This document shows, piece after piece, positions 12,781 through 24,200 of a DNA stretch of 64,000 nt (positions are counted from its first letter, which is position 1; every line of letters starts with the position of its first letter). The position numbers and the translations under genes are program-made. The notes under the pieces were generated by a model, which saw only the letters and a program-made list of their open reading frames with translations, was not told where the DNA came from and made no database searches. Source of the DNA: Rosellinia necatrix (taxonomy: Eukaryota > Ascomycota > Sordariomycetes > Xylariales > Xylariaceae); assembly GCA_021209875.1 (NCBI GenBank), contig JAGYVD010000002.1, positions 2,294,001 to 2,358,000 of the forward strand, written 5' to 3'.

Positions 12781-14752
12781 CAACTGATGGTGGCTATTTG
12801 CACAAAGGACAAGGTAAGGTTGCAGATGCCGGGAATCATCTACATATGTAGTAGATATTGGTCAGTCCGGCATAAGAGAGTGAGCATTTGTAAATTGAAA
12901 AAAGCAGACCAAGCACCAGGCACCAGTTATTCGAATGGGGATTGAATCGTGCTTGGGAAGGACAACTGTACACTTTGCAAAGTTTCAACGCCTCATTCCT
13001 CTTGTAGTGCGATGGCGATATCGACGTCATACCTGAGGGGAGGAATGTGAAAGTGCCCTAAGATCTACTTAAGGCTACCTACCTGGGCACCTACTAGGGA
13101 GTGGACAAGTTACATTTCCAGGGCTGGTAAGTAGGTAGCCTGTAGGTACCTACCTAGCTGTTAGTAGAGGGTAGCTAGAGAGGGCTGGGAAGGGACGAAG
13201 GGACCCAAGGTAGGAACGATTCCCGTTTCTCGATGCACTCGCGCATTGGGATTCTTCCAACCACAAAATATCTGACCTTACCAGGAGGTGGCCAAAATTA
13301 CCCAAGGGTGTTCCCCCTAAAATCCCTTAGCTAATACTAGGTATGTTCGGTTGTATCTAACGTCACCTTTTCAGTCAAGTTTTCTCACAAGAGCCCATCA
13401 TCCAAGCAAGGATACGTAGCCTTGAGATTAGTTTTGGCTAGGTAACATGAATGGCCCCAAAAAGGATCTCTTATAAATACTTATAGGCCCAAGGCGAACC
13501 AACCTAGATAGAATGTAAGCGATCACGCATGATGCCATATGTATAGCATACGGGAGCGAGCGGTAGCAGTTTTATGTTGGAAGGGCGAGGCGGACCTGCC
13601 TCTCAGCATTGGAACGTCGCTAAGCTGCGATAAGATAAAGACGAGGTGCAACTCAACCTTGAAGCTCCACGTTGAAGGCATCTATCTGGATTTTGCCAAT
13701 TGTCCAGAACGTGACAAGTTAGGATTAGCGCTTTGCCGCTTTTGGTCGGGCTCAACTCAGCCGACCTTAGTGATCTGTCAGGTGACCGAGGGACTGCACC
13801 ATGGGCATTTATGCATTTATCTGTGCAGAGAGAAAGGGTCCTTAAAACGGTCCTCGAAACGACCCCCAAAACGGTCTCAGCAGGGTTTAACCATCGACAA
13901 GGCATGCGAACAAAGCCTACTTCATTCAGTGGCTTAGGACGTGTCGGAGTTACGCAAGTTTCCCATTGCTAATTACATTGATTGAATCAAGGGATTTTTT
14001 CTTGATCGCTGATCTGTTTGAGTGGGCGTGTGTCCTTCATCCTTCGGGCGACCTATGCCATATTAATGGTCCGCACGACATAACATCTGAGCTCTATAAT
14101 ATTGATCGTTCTTATCATGCTCTGGACTCGGAAGTTCTCGTATAGGATACGGCCAAGATTGCGTGGTTCATGTGCAAGTAACAGGATCACTGGTTCGTGA
14201 GGAGATTAATCCCATACCATTCATTTCCACTAGTAACAATGTTGTATGTTCGGTTTGAATAATGAAAAATGCATGGTTAGTTACATAGGGGGTGTTGCGA
14301 CGTACATAGTAATTCCTTTTCCATTGTCCCTGAAGATATCAGGGTGGCCCATCTATTATACACTCGAAATCACTTCAGTAAGTGTGTGAATTATGTAATC
14401 GAAGCCTTTTGCAGTGCATGTATTAGTTGGTGGTGCATATGCGGGCGGCCTACACGTAGATTTGGTAGATGGGATGACGAACGCTAGCACTTGATGGGCG
14501 GATTGGGCTGGTTGCTATCGGGGACGAGGACCAGCTTGGTTAACTTGGTGATGGCTGGGGAGAGCAGGTACGGGATTCGGGTCCGGGATGGCATCACCAT
14601 GGGTCATATAATATGTATAGAACCAGAAGATAGACAGAAGGTCTTCAAAGCCTTTGATCAACAGGAACAATAACTACCTAATATACCAGACAGCAATGTT
14701 GGCATAGATAACTACTAGCAATACCAAACTATTAAGAAACAACATAGTGTAG
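12781..14752. other. Intergenic region without a recognised gene
   Basis: No supported coding region. A palindromic TACCTAGGTA-type tract lies at about 13067-13160. A 132-codon open frame at 13539-13937 has no recognisable domain and a composition unlike the real genes, so it is not called. Short repeats of the form AAACGGTC/AAACGACC occur near 13845-13875. Confidence 0.55.
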
Positions 14753-16540
14753 CTACCTATTTCGATCAAATTGAGGTCTGCCGGCATGCGTCAACCCCTG
14801 TGTCGCTCTACCAGAGAATTTTACGAGAACTTTCCATTGATATACTACGAGCGTGATGAAGAGGACAGGCATCGCCGAGACAAACCACCACCAGATCGGT
14901 TGAGAGCCGGAACCCATCTCTCGGAAGTTCATTCCCCAGATAGAGCATACGAAAGACAACGGGATAAAGACAGTGGCTATAATACTCAGATGCTGCATGC
15001 TTCGGGCCGTCTTAGTTGATCTCCTCGATTCCTCCAGCATGGCGCTGTTCGCAAGCGTTAACATGCCATTCTCACACTCCCGTATCAGCGAGTTGGCCTG
15101 CTGCAGCAAGAAGTCGAAATCTGCCAACAGTTCCCCGGCCGCATTCTCCTCATGATGAAGCTTGTTAATGTTTGATAGGTCGTCCGTTCTGCTGCTGTCG
15201 TCTTGAGAGATCTGAAGCCGGTCGGCCGAGCCTGGTTTACGCAGAATCTCCACAGAATTCGTCAGACTTTGGACGTGTTGAGTGAGCTGGGCCTTGATGT
15301 ACTTCAGGTTCAAGAGCGATATCTGGTGGAACCATGTCATGCCCTCGCTTCCGACAAGCGAGAGCTCATATTCGACGCGGCGACAGAGGAAGTTCAGGAA
15401 TTGGACCTCTGCGGATGCGGCGAACTGGAAGAGCTCGCTCAGAGCGTGCAATACATGTCCCGACCCGCCCTCTTTCTTCAGCTGAGACCCGTAGTGCATC
15501 GGAAGTAGTGAAATGTTCTGCGCTGCCCTCCATCTCTTGAGGCCCCCCCTAGTCCTAGTACGGCCTCGTGTCAGAAAGGAATTAGAAGACGATAAAGGTG
15601 ATTCCCTCTGGGGCTGTTCCCCCGGGCGGGTGACGATAACCGGGTAGAAATAGGTCTCCCAGGCCCTCGTCCCTTGCCTTGGGCTCCATGGGCCCTCTAT
15701 ACATTCCGAGAGATCCCTGCCACTGTCAAGCCACACGACCGCACGGAGGTTCGCGCCATGTGGATTTACCTCGATAGTTATCGTCTGCTCGATGACATAA
15801 TGCTGCCTGCTAAAGAGGAGGCACTTCCGCACCATCGAGTCAGCCGTCCTCGCCCTCACACGGAACTGCTTGAAGTAGGCAGCCATGGCCTCGGCCTCGA
15901 GCTGACGGTCCACCTGCAGATCCTCGGGCTCGCAGCTCTCGCAACTTATGTTCCGGGCGCAGATAGTTGGTATCGTCAGCTGGAAGACCCTGGCCGTCGC
16001 GGATGGGAGCAGCGATGGGCCGAGGAAGAGATCCCGGGCCGCGGGGCGCGGCAGCATGTTGTCCTGCAAGTGCCGTCGGTATAGCTCCGGGCTTATGGAG
16101 AACTTGTTGCCGACGGCGTTGAGCCATTCCGGAGAAGCCCAGCCACGGAGGAAGAGTATAAACGCGCGCTGCCCAATGTCGTGTGCTAAGAAGCTTGCCA
16201 ACGCGGCCAACGAGGACCCGAACGGTGTGTGAGTCTTTGCTTCCATGTCGTATATTATGGCGAAGGGCTCGTTGTCGTCGTCCAGGCCAGAGGCACCCCC
16301 GCCGCCGGAGTTCCTGCCGCCGGGGGGAGAAGCGCAGAAACCCGGGTTCGCCGCGGTCTGTGACTGAAGATAGTGAGTGATGTTGGCAAGGTCGGGCCGG
16401 GGATAGACGTCGTCTCGGCTAAAACTCTGGGCGAGGAGCTCCACATTCTCCTGGCTAGTCTGCTCTAGCCCGTGCCCAGAGCCGGAACTGCCGGTGCAGT
16501 CTGGGGAAGGCATGATACTAGTACAGTAGTCTTCAGGCAT
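14753..16540 (-). CDS. CorA-like Mg2+ transporter-domain protein, 595 aa
   Basis: Single-exon gene. The C-terminus has the CorA signature: a first hydrophobic segment (about 515-535) ending in IWGMNF, with GMN at about 536-538, a short loop, and a second membrane segment (WWWFVSAMPVLFITLVVYQW, about 550-569). The long soluble region before it includes helices with Leu/Gln heptads (about 400-500), as in the CorA stalk. The N-terminal 380 residues resemble those of the large fungal CorA-domain family seen in filamentous ascomycetes rather than the yeast Mrs2/Alr transporters. The short GMN-bearing pair of membrane segments is conserved, so an ion-channel or membrane-anchor role is likely. Mg2+ transport itself is not shown. 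The start ATG at 16540 is the first in the frame; a second Met ten codons later is also possible. Confidence 0.85.
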   Translation of the reverse strand: MPEDYCTSIMPSPDCTGSSGSGHGLEQTSQENVELLAQSFSRDDVYPRPDLANITHYLQSQTAANPGFCASPPGGRNSGGGGASGLDDDNEPFAIIYDMEAKTHTPFGSSLAALASFLAHDIGQRAFILFLRGWASPEWLNAVGNKFSISPELYRRHLQDNMLPRPAARDLFLGPSLLPSATARVFQLTIPTICARNISCESCEPEDLQVDRQLEAEAMAAYFKQFRVRARTADSMVRKCLLFSRQHYVIEQTITIEVNPHGANLRAVVWLDSGRDLSECIEGPWSPRQGTRAWETYFYPVIVTRPGEQPQRESPLSSSNSFLTRGRTRTRGGLKRWRAAQNISLLPMHYGSQLKKEGGSGHVLHALSELFQFAASAEVQFLNFLCRRVEYELSLVGSEGMTWFHQISLLNLKYIKAQLTQHVQSLTNSVEILRKPGSADRLQISQDDSSRTDDLSNINKLHHEENAAGELLADFDFLLQQANSLIRECENGMLTLANSAMLEESRRSTKTARSMQHLSIIATVFIPLSFVCSIWGMNFREMGSGSQPIWWWFVSAMPVLFITLVVYQWKVLVKFSGRATQGLTHAGRPQFDRNR

Positions 16541-17771
16541 ACATTGTAGATTCGGTAGTCTTCTTTATCACCGTCTTTTTTCATTCGTTTTTGTATCATG
16601 TTTTAACACTAGTTCTGCAGACGTTATTATACACATTCCTGACGAGCAAGGATAATCTGCCATTGACAAAACCCAGCACTAAACTACACCCCTTTTAGCA
16701 GCAACGCCCGGCCGGGCGGAAGTTGAAACGTTGTGAGGCGGTACCAGCCTCACTTTCTTGCCATCCATTCTCTCTTTTTTTTTTTTGTCCTTTTTTTTTT
16801 TGGCGCAGCTTCATCATGGAGCTGTACGTTAACTTCGGCTAGGAGGTTGCCGCCCGCATTCTCATTCTACAATTTACCGAAAACTTTGTTGGAAAACACG
16901 CTTGACTATTAACCGCCGAGAAATATATACAACTCGAGTCCCACGAGTAGAGTTGTACTATTAGGCATTACCACGAAATTACACTTGACCCAGTTCCCGA
17001 AGTACAGCCCAAACCAAAAACTACTGTGTATCAAGGTAGCCGGTAGACTCGGCAGCAGAGCTAGAGCTTCCCCTTTGGTACAATAACAATAATTAATGCC
17101 TACTGAGGTATAGTTGGGCAGTGCTGTAGCAGGCCTACCCCAGATACATGACAACACCCCAGAGAATGCAGTCTGACATGGGATATATTTTCACAGCTTG
17201 ATGTCAGACGACATGGTTTATCTTTGACTATGTACCTGCTCCCAAGTCTCAATAATCCCATACATGGCTGTCCTTTCCAACACAATATCACTAGCTATCA
17301 TCTCAGCTGCTTAACTGAGTTCACAAGGCAAAATTGATTATCAATCATTGATGATAGTATTAGGATTACGGTGACGGCCTCCCACAAGAAAAGTAGCATC
17401 CTTACGAAACCCATGTCAGTTTGGGCGCTCTCATCGATGTATATCTAGGTACCTAATTAAAATCTACCCCGCGCACACATGGAGGGTGAATGAACTGCCA
17501 TTTCACGCCACCCTCGTGCGTTTTTGATCATCCTCCAACTTGGAGGTCGACCATGACCTAGATTGGGTGGCTCTAGCCGAATATCATCCCTCTTGTGACA
17601 CAGGCGGTTGACGTTTTCCATTCATTCATGTCGTATATATGTCTACTTTTAAGGTAGCACTCTGGTGAATCACCTGAGCCAGAGAAATAGGTAACCCATC
17701 CTTTAGTCTTGAGACATTAAGATAGCGAACATTGATACTACGGAAGAAATAAGTTTCCTGCTGTAACAGCC
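16541..17771. other. Intergenic, 1.2 kb, no gene seen
   Basis: Between the divergently transcribed CorA-like and oxygenase genes, so it holds both promoters. T-rich runs occur at about 16775-16801. No coding features are supported. Confidence 0.6.
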
Positions 17772-19103
17772 ATGGCTATCAACGAAAGTGATAATGAGGC
17801 TACCTCAGGTCAGTATCAGTGCCTAGAATCCTAACCGTACCTCAGCAATGATAGTCACTCACCCGTCGAAGAAATTGTCGTAGCGCGGATGAATTTCCTC
17901 AGCAGACTCGATCTTTACGATACGGTCAAGCCGTACAATTTTCAATATTACACTAAGGAAAGCTTTCCACGACACAACATCAACCTCTCGTCTCACGCGC
18001 CAATCGTCAGAAGCATTCGCTCAATCCAACCGCCACCTTCGCTTGATGTTCAGGGGTTTGAGATCGGAAATGTCAAGTCTATAATGACTCTGGATGAATT
18101 TTGGATTGAAAACGCGGTTGAAAATGTCTACTGCAAGGAGCTTCAGGACTACCTCCAGAAATTGCTACCGGGTGCTGCGTACGTTAGAGCCTTGGACTAT
18201 CAGGTGCGTCGACACTTTCCGAGATCTGATTTCAGGCAACTATTCAACTCGAAGTGAGCGAAGTAATCAATAAATAATGCTTTACTTGAAGCTGAGGAAA
18301 AGGGATGCGTCATACCCTAACTTCGGAGGCAAGCTCCCACCGGGTCCGCAGCCAAGTTTCCTTACACACGTCGGTAGGTACCCTTTGAAGCTCTTCAGGT
18401 AACATGGTTTTCCATTGCCTAATCTGTTGAATGCTCTCTAGACATAACACCTACAGGAGCGAAGAAGATCGTAGAAGAGCTATACGACAATAAAACTGCT
18501 ACCCAAATCATGAAGGCTCGATATCGGATCATTACGTGCGTCGCCACAGGATTTCTCACACAAAGAAGTGCTATGAAGAATGCAAATGTGAATATCTATA
18601 TTAACGTATAAGCATATAGCATCTGGAGGGCCATCCGCGTGCCTGTGAAAGACTGGCCACTGGCCATATGCGACGCGAGCACCACCACCCCGGACGACCT
18701 AGTCCCGGCGGATATCATATATCCCAACTGGGTGGCCGAGAACTACCTGACCCAATTCAACAAAGACCAGAAGTGGTATTGGCTACCTGATCAGAAAGCC
18801 AACGAGGTCCTGGTCTTTTCGGCCTTCGATTCGGACAAACCGGAATCTTCCGGTAAGCTTGGCAATTTCTTTTTTGGCCCCTCTGTCACTTGAACCCCCT
18901 TCAGCCATTGCAGGCTTGACTTTATTTGGCCTTGGATGTGCTAAATACCTGTAATAGCCTGTCCACATGGCGCGTTCCCGTTGCCCGGTAATGATGACGC
19001 GCCGAAGAGAGAGAGCATTGATGTCCGGCTGCTCGTCATGTATGCGGATATTGAGTATCCAGAATCGGAGCCGTGGTCAAAGGAACAGGAAACACGATTA
19101 TAA
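17772..19103 (+). CDS. AsaB/CmcJ-like non-heme oxygenase, 307 aa
   Basis: Six exons: 17772..17808, 17872..18203, 18292..18373, 18442..18535, 18620..18852 and 18958..19103. These sum to 308 codons including the stop, in frame throughout. The protein matches the AsaB/GA4-desaturase-like family of hydroxylase/desaturases. Diagnostic segments are LDLYDTVKPY near the N-terminus, LTHVDITPTGAKKIVEELY (about 147-165), PVKDWPLAICDA, VAENYLTQFN..WYWLPDQ, and ACPHGAFPLP with RESIDVRLLV near the end. H149-x-D151 and H263 are candidates for a metal-binding facial triad; this is inference from spacing and family. Relatives act on secondary metabolites, such as aspergillic acid (AsaB) and cercosporin (CTB9). 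No backbone synthase lies in this window, so the substrate is unknown. The start ATG is in strong context (gccATGG). The first intron has a weaker donor, so the first 12 residues are less certain. Confidence 0.88.
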
Positions 19104-19427
19104 GATGTAAAGATTATTTGTACATGTAACTCATTGACCAAAGCATGGTCATAAGGTGAAAAGACAGTTGACTTTTTGATTTCTTGATTTCTTAATGGCA
19201 TATTCAGAACAAATTGAGCACAACCTAGTTCGTCCCCAAGCTGACTCCTAGTGACACGCGCATTACTGAGGTATCTGAACTCCAAATTGATAATCATCTT
19301 ATAGTTTAGGCATACAATTCCTCTTTGTGAGTCTTCCCCGTGCATTATTAGAATACGATTTGAGAAGAAGAAGAATAGAATAGGTGTCGGTATATACGCA
19401 CATGGTATTGAATGGCAGTGTCCCTCG

Positions 19428-19649
19428 CTACTCGGCCTGCTCTGTCGGGCCATCCTGCTTTTGACCCTGCAGGTCCTTGTTCGCCGTCGCCCGATTCATG
19501 GGCTTGCTCACGGCGGCTCCGTTGAGGGGGTCTCCACCGGCGGACTGGAACAGTCTCGGCTCCGCAGTGAGATCCTGGTTCACGTTCTCCTCAAGTGTCT
19601 TCATTGCCTTCCAAGGCTGGATCTTGGCCGGCTTCGGGGCGTTAGGCAT
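19428..19649 (-). CDS. Small hypothetical protein, 73 aa
   Basis: Short single-exon frame from ATG at 19649 to the stop at 19428. The protein begins MPNAPKPAKIQPWKAM and is polar, Pro/Gln/Asn-rich, with no signal peptide or membrane segment. The internal segment EPRLFQSAGGDPLNGAA looks like constrained sequence rather than chance. It is convergent with the oxygenase gene, with 324 bases between the two stop codons. No function can be given. The short length leaves some chance that it is not a real gene. Confidence 0.55.
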   Translation of the reverse strand: MPNAPKPAKIQPWKAMKTLEENVNQDLTAEPRLFQSAGGDPLNGAAVSKPMNRATANKDLQGQKQDGPTEQAE

Positions 19650-21245
19650 TTTTTCTTGCTGTTAGTAGCAGTTAAAGACGAGTTATCAAAGTCCGATAGG
19701 CGTTTTCTAACGAGTGGGCCAGTGATATTGGAATAACGCATGGGATAGATAGCGACCAGTATTAGTGCACTTCTTGTACGTACTTGAGCATTGGATGGGG
19801 CGTCTTTTGCGGCTTAAGTACAGAATCGATACCGGCTTCTTTGCTACCTGACAACATTCTGCCGACTAAAGGAGGCCATGATCAGCAGGATGCGGTTCAC
19901 GTGCCGCCCCATCATTGGCAATTTCCGCTCGGTTACAGAACTCTCTTATCTATCACCTACCAAGGTAGCCTGCATCATATGAAATGCAGAAAGGGCGCCG
20001 GTGGGTGTCATGGACGGTAAGGAAGGGAAGCGACAAAGGCTAATTGGCTACTGATGACAAGACATCCCACGGGCAGGAAATAGGCGGGGTAGGTACTTCA
20101 AGGTACTTGGGTCGGAGGTGTAATGAGACGGACACAACGAGGCGGACACAACGAGGCAGACACGATGCTGTTGCCTGAGTCGGCATGTGGGAAATCCCGA
20201 GCGAGAACCACGAGCCACCATGCTGCGCCGCACAGGTGCGTAATGATGCCCAATATGAACAGGTTTACGGCCATCAATTCAGGCTGAATCAACCCAGATG
20301 ATTCGAGGCGTGGTAGATAACTGTGGTGCTGGCCTCCTACCGCCATTATATCAAGAGTGTATGTATGTATATATTGGACGGTTAATCGTTACAATCCGCT
20401 GCGTTGATACCATTTCTTGTTGGATCTGCTGGGTATTGACAGGAAAGCGACCGGACTGGCAAATTGGCCTCGTTGAGATATCGTCCTGGTAGCTTGAGCT
20501 AGACTGCTACTAGCACATGTGTTAGACAACCCAACCTCTCAAGCAAGAGATGTAGAGCTGACAATAAATAATGTTCGAGCTCATTCTACAGGGCAGAGAT
20601 GTAGCTGATAGGTGATCATGGAATAAGAGGCAACGTGATTGTCTTGGGCGATACTCGGATAACAAATAGATCTCTGTAGTATTTACCTCAGTATGACATA
20701 ATTAATGTTACAGCTACTTGTCTGGGCTATCGAATGCATCGGCCTTTCTAGGTAGTCAGAGAAACCATTGCGTTAAACCAAGGCATTGAGTAACATAGTT
20801 TTCACTGGAGATCTCACCCCGGAAGAAGAGTATGTTAGAACCAGGGGGCATTGGGTGAGGGTGACCTCAGGCAGCCAGGCAATAGTACAACCAGATCGAT
20901 CTGTTTTGCACGGGACACATCGACGTGAACATATAACCAAGAGCAACATAAAATCAAGATGCTTGGTTACCGGCAAGCCAGTAACAAACGTACATCACGT
21001 GGTGTACTACCCCTGCGATATGATACCTGACCAGTCATAATAATTCAGAGACCAATAGACAGGCTCTTTGAGGCTTACCGGCTTGTCCTCTTTTTCTAAC
21101 AAATGCGTCACTTCCGTTGTGCAAACTTGATCGCAATTCATTATTGTCGTCGCTCATCCCAATATCGCCAGACTTGCACCGACCTATTCTGGTTACCAAC
21201 GCAAGCAACTGTACTCCCGTGTCCTAATTGCATACCTGAACAAGC
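19650..21245. other. Intergenic, 1.6 kb, no gene seen
   Basis: Holds the promoter of the NLR gene at its right end. A 14-bp direct repeat (GGACACAACGAGGC) occurs about twice near 20129-20157. The short open frames here have no recognisable content. Confidence 0.55.
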
Positions 21246-24200
21246 ATGCGCAATCGACTGGACGAGGCATCTTCCAGGTCGGAATCGAGGGGGCAAGAGC
21301 CCAGCACAAGCCTTAGCCAGCCATCGTTGAGTCTGAGCAATGTCATTGAACTCCGCCCAGACGACGAGCTGAAGATCGAATCGAGGTGCCACTCCGTCCT
21401 TCCAACACGCAAGAACCCTTTGGATGCACGGCTGATGCTAGAAAACACAGTATAATTGCCGTCCCCGGCTACTGCACGTATCCTGTGCAACAATGGGCCG
21501 TCAACCAGGAGCTTGAACAGGCCGCTCGACCAATTCACTCTGTGTCTCATCTCCATATGTACACATATAACCCTCCTTTTGGTCTCCCTGATGACTTCTC
21601 GTGGGATTCTTTCTTGAAGACCGGCAGTGATCTCGCCGAGGATCTGGCGCAGCTCGCAACCGAGGTGAGGACGACCACCATCGCCTTCTCCGTCTGGTTA
21701 GCCAAATCTGACTCGCCCCCCCCCGTAGTTCCCGCATCGACCCATTGTCTTAATTGCACATTCGCTTGGTGGTCTGTTGCTGAAGAAGGTAAGCACTGCG
21801 CATCAGCACGTCGTGTAATCACCCTGACACCCCTGACTCTCTTGTGCATAGGCGCTGCTCCTGGCGCATCAGAACCTCCAGGATCCTCGCTTTAAGCTCG
21901 TATTGGACTGCTTATCGGGCATATTGTTTCTGGGAACACCGCATTCGGGTGTGACAGATGAAAGCACGCTTCTTCGTCACAACAAAGTACTATTCGGCTG
22001 TGCTAAGATCGCACTCCAGAAACAATCATCAAAGCTCCCACGTCACGACGTGTTCCAACTAGCCAATCTAGCTGCTACATTCGAACAAATCACGAATATA
22101 CCGGTGCTGTCTGTCTATGAGCTGGCCGATCGTTCATCAAGCGTGCATAAGCTTTTCGGCAAGAAGACAAAGGTAAGCCGCGACTTTGGAGTCGAAGGGA
22201 CTCGCACACTGACGCTGACTCGTTATAGGTGCTTGTTGACGAAGCCCTCGCTACTATCTCTTCGGACACGGAGAAACTTCTTGGGGTACATCTGGCGCAT
22301 AGCGAGCTGTGCAAATTGCCACTTCTCAAGGACCAGACCTATTCAGCACGGGAATTTCTCCGTTCGCTCTTCACCGAAATGGCTGGTAATGCAGAGTGGT
22401 CTCTTCCTACAACGATAGTTGGCGATAGTTGGCTAACAATTCATGCAGCGAATCCCCATTTACCTCGGGCCACAGTACCATCTCCTATTGCCGGGCCTAA
22501 CAAGAAAGACCCTTTGAATCCTCTCAATCTTCCTCGGATGGACCCCTTTAAACTACTCAAAGCATCGAGTTCTGGCTCGGTAGAAAGAACGGGGCCAGAT
22601 GCATTTGGGACTGAACTAAGTCACAGATACAAGCCGCAGTCGTCTCTCATTTCATCAATGAATTCGAAGCGGCTGTTAGAAGACAGAAATCCCCGGCTTC
22701 CCTGCTTCTCAGTTCCAATGCCCCCAAACCCAAATTTCGTTGGTCGAAGTGACTTATTCAGCCAGATAGATGACGCTCTCCTTACACCGAGACCCGACGC
22801 AGGGCATACTCAACTAGCTCGCACCTTTGCGCTTTGTGGCATGGGCGGCATTGGCAAAACAGATACCGCTATAGAGTACGCTCATTCGAGGAAAGATAAA
22901 TTTGCGGCCGTCTTTTGGGTCGACTCGGGAAGCACGTCTCAGATCACCAGCGGTTTCGCCCAGATTGCTATGCAGCTAGAGATTGTGGATTCAAAAGAAG
23001 AACAGGACCTGGAACTGTGCGTACGCATGGCAACAACCTGGCTCTCGAATCCGAGGAGCGCCGACAAGGAGGATAACATGTGGCTCCTCATTCTCGATAA
23101 TGCCGATCAACTGAGTATTGTAACAAGTTATTTACCTTCCAGCACAAGCGGGGCAATCTTGATCACCAGCCGGGACCCTTTTGCTAGGGATTACCTTTTT
23201 TCTATGGGCACTGGGGTGGACATGGAGAGCTTATCGACAACTGAGTCGATGACACTTCTCCAGAAACTGGTACCCCATCTAACAAAATCACCGACTGCTC
23301 AGGAACAGAACGCGTCAGCTGCCCTGGCGAAGAAGTTGGACGGTCTTCCACTGGCTGTAGTCCAAACAGCGGGATTCATACGGAGGAGGCTTCTGTCTGT
23401 CGAGGAGTTTGTGGATATGTTCGGTATTGTAAACAGGTATGGAGAGGTCCGCGATATCAGTAGCCCTTACCAGGAAAACAGGTACGGTTATACTTTGGCT
23501 ACTACGTACAACTTCCAAGGACTTAGTGAAAAAGCCATGAAACTCCTCAATCAGATTGCGTTCATGAACCCAGATCATATTCAGGAAGACATCTTCACCA
23601 ATCCCGCGCTCGATAAAACCCTCCGCTGGAAAGTCTCCGAGTTCGAAAGCGCTCGGTTCGAGTTACTCACCTCCTCCCTCATCAAGAGAGATATCGAGAA
23701 GCGAGAGCTGCAGGTACATCGTATCGTGCAATCAGAGATTAGGTATCGTCTGCATTCAACTCGTCGCTATCAGATATTTCAAGATGTCGTCTCGCTCCTT
23801 GCTGCCAAATGGCCCCGTGGGGACCTGCTCAGCCAAGCCCGCGAGAGGTGGCCCCTTTGCGAGCCACTATTACCGCATCTCGAACAGTTTTTCATGACAT
23901 ATCTTGATTATTCCGAGGAATGGAAGGAATTTGAAGTCTTCGTCCTGTTTCCGAAGCTCCTCAATGAGAGTGGACTGTAAGGAAACCTCCTTGCTTTTTA
24001 TTCAAACGCCAAACAAGACCGGGATGCTAACTTACTTGTAGATATCTGAGAGAACGCGATTTCTCACACGAGGGAATAAAGTATCTGGAACTGGCCCTCG
24101 AGTTGTGCACGCAAGCCAGTATCACTCAAGAGCCTCTCCTGAGCGACATGCATCTTACCATCGGAACCTTGTACAATGGGGTCAACGATTTTCAATCATG

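Noticed and set aside
13539..13937. A 132-codon frame that might be a small Cys-rich protein
   Set aside because: No signal peptide, no spaced cysteine pattern and no homologous motif known to me; likely chance.
21386..21441. Frame change near the NLR start read as a frameshift or pseudogene
   Set aside because: A 56-nt GT..AG intron with a CTGAT-like branch site joins the two frames and restores a sensible hydrolase start. The donor is weak, so this rests on protein logic and needs RNA evidence.
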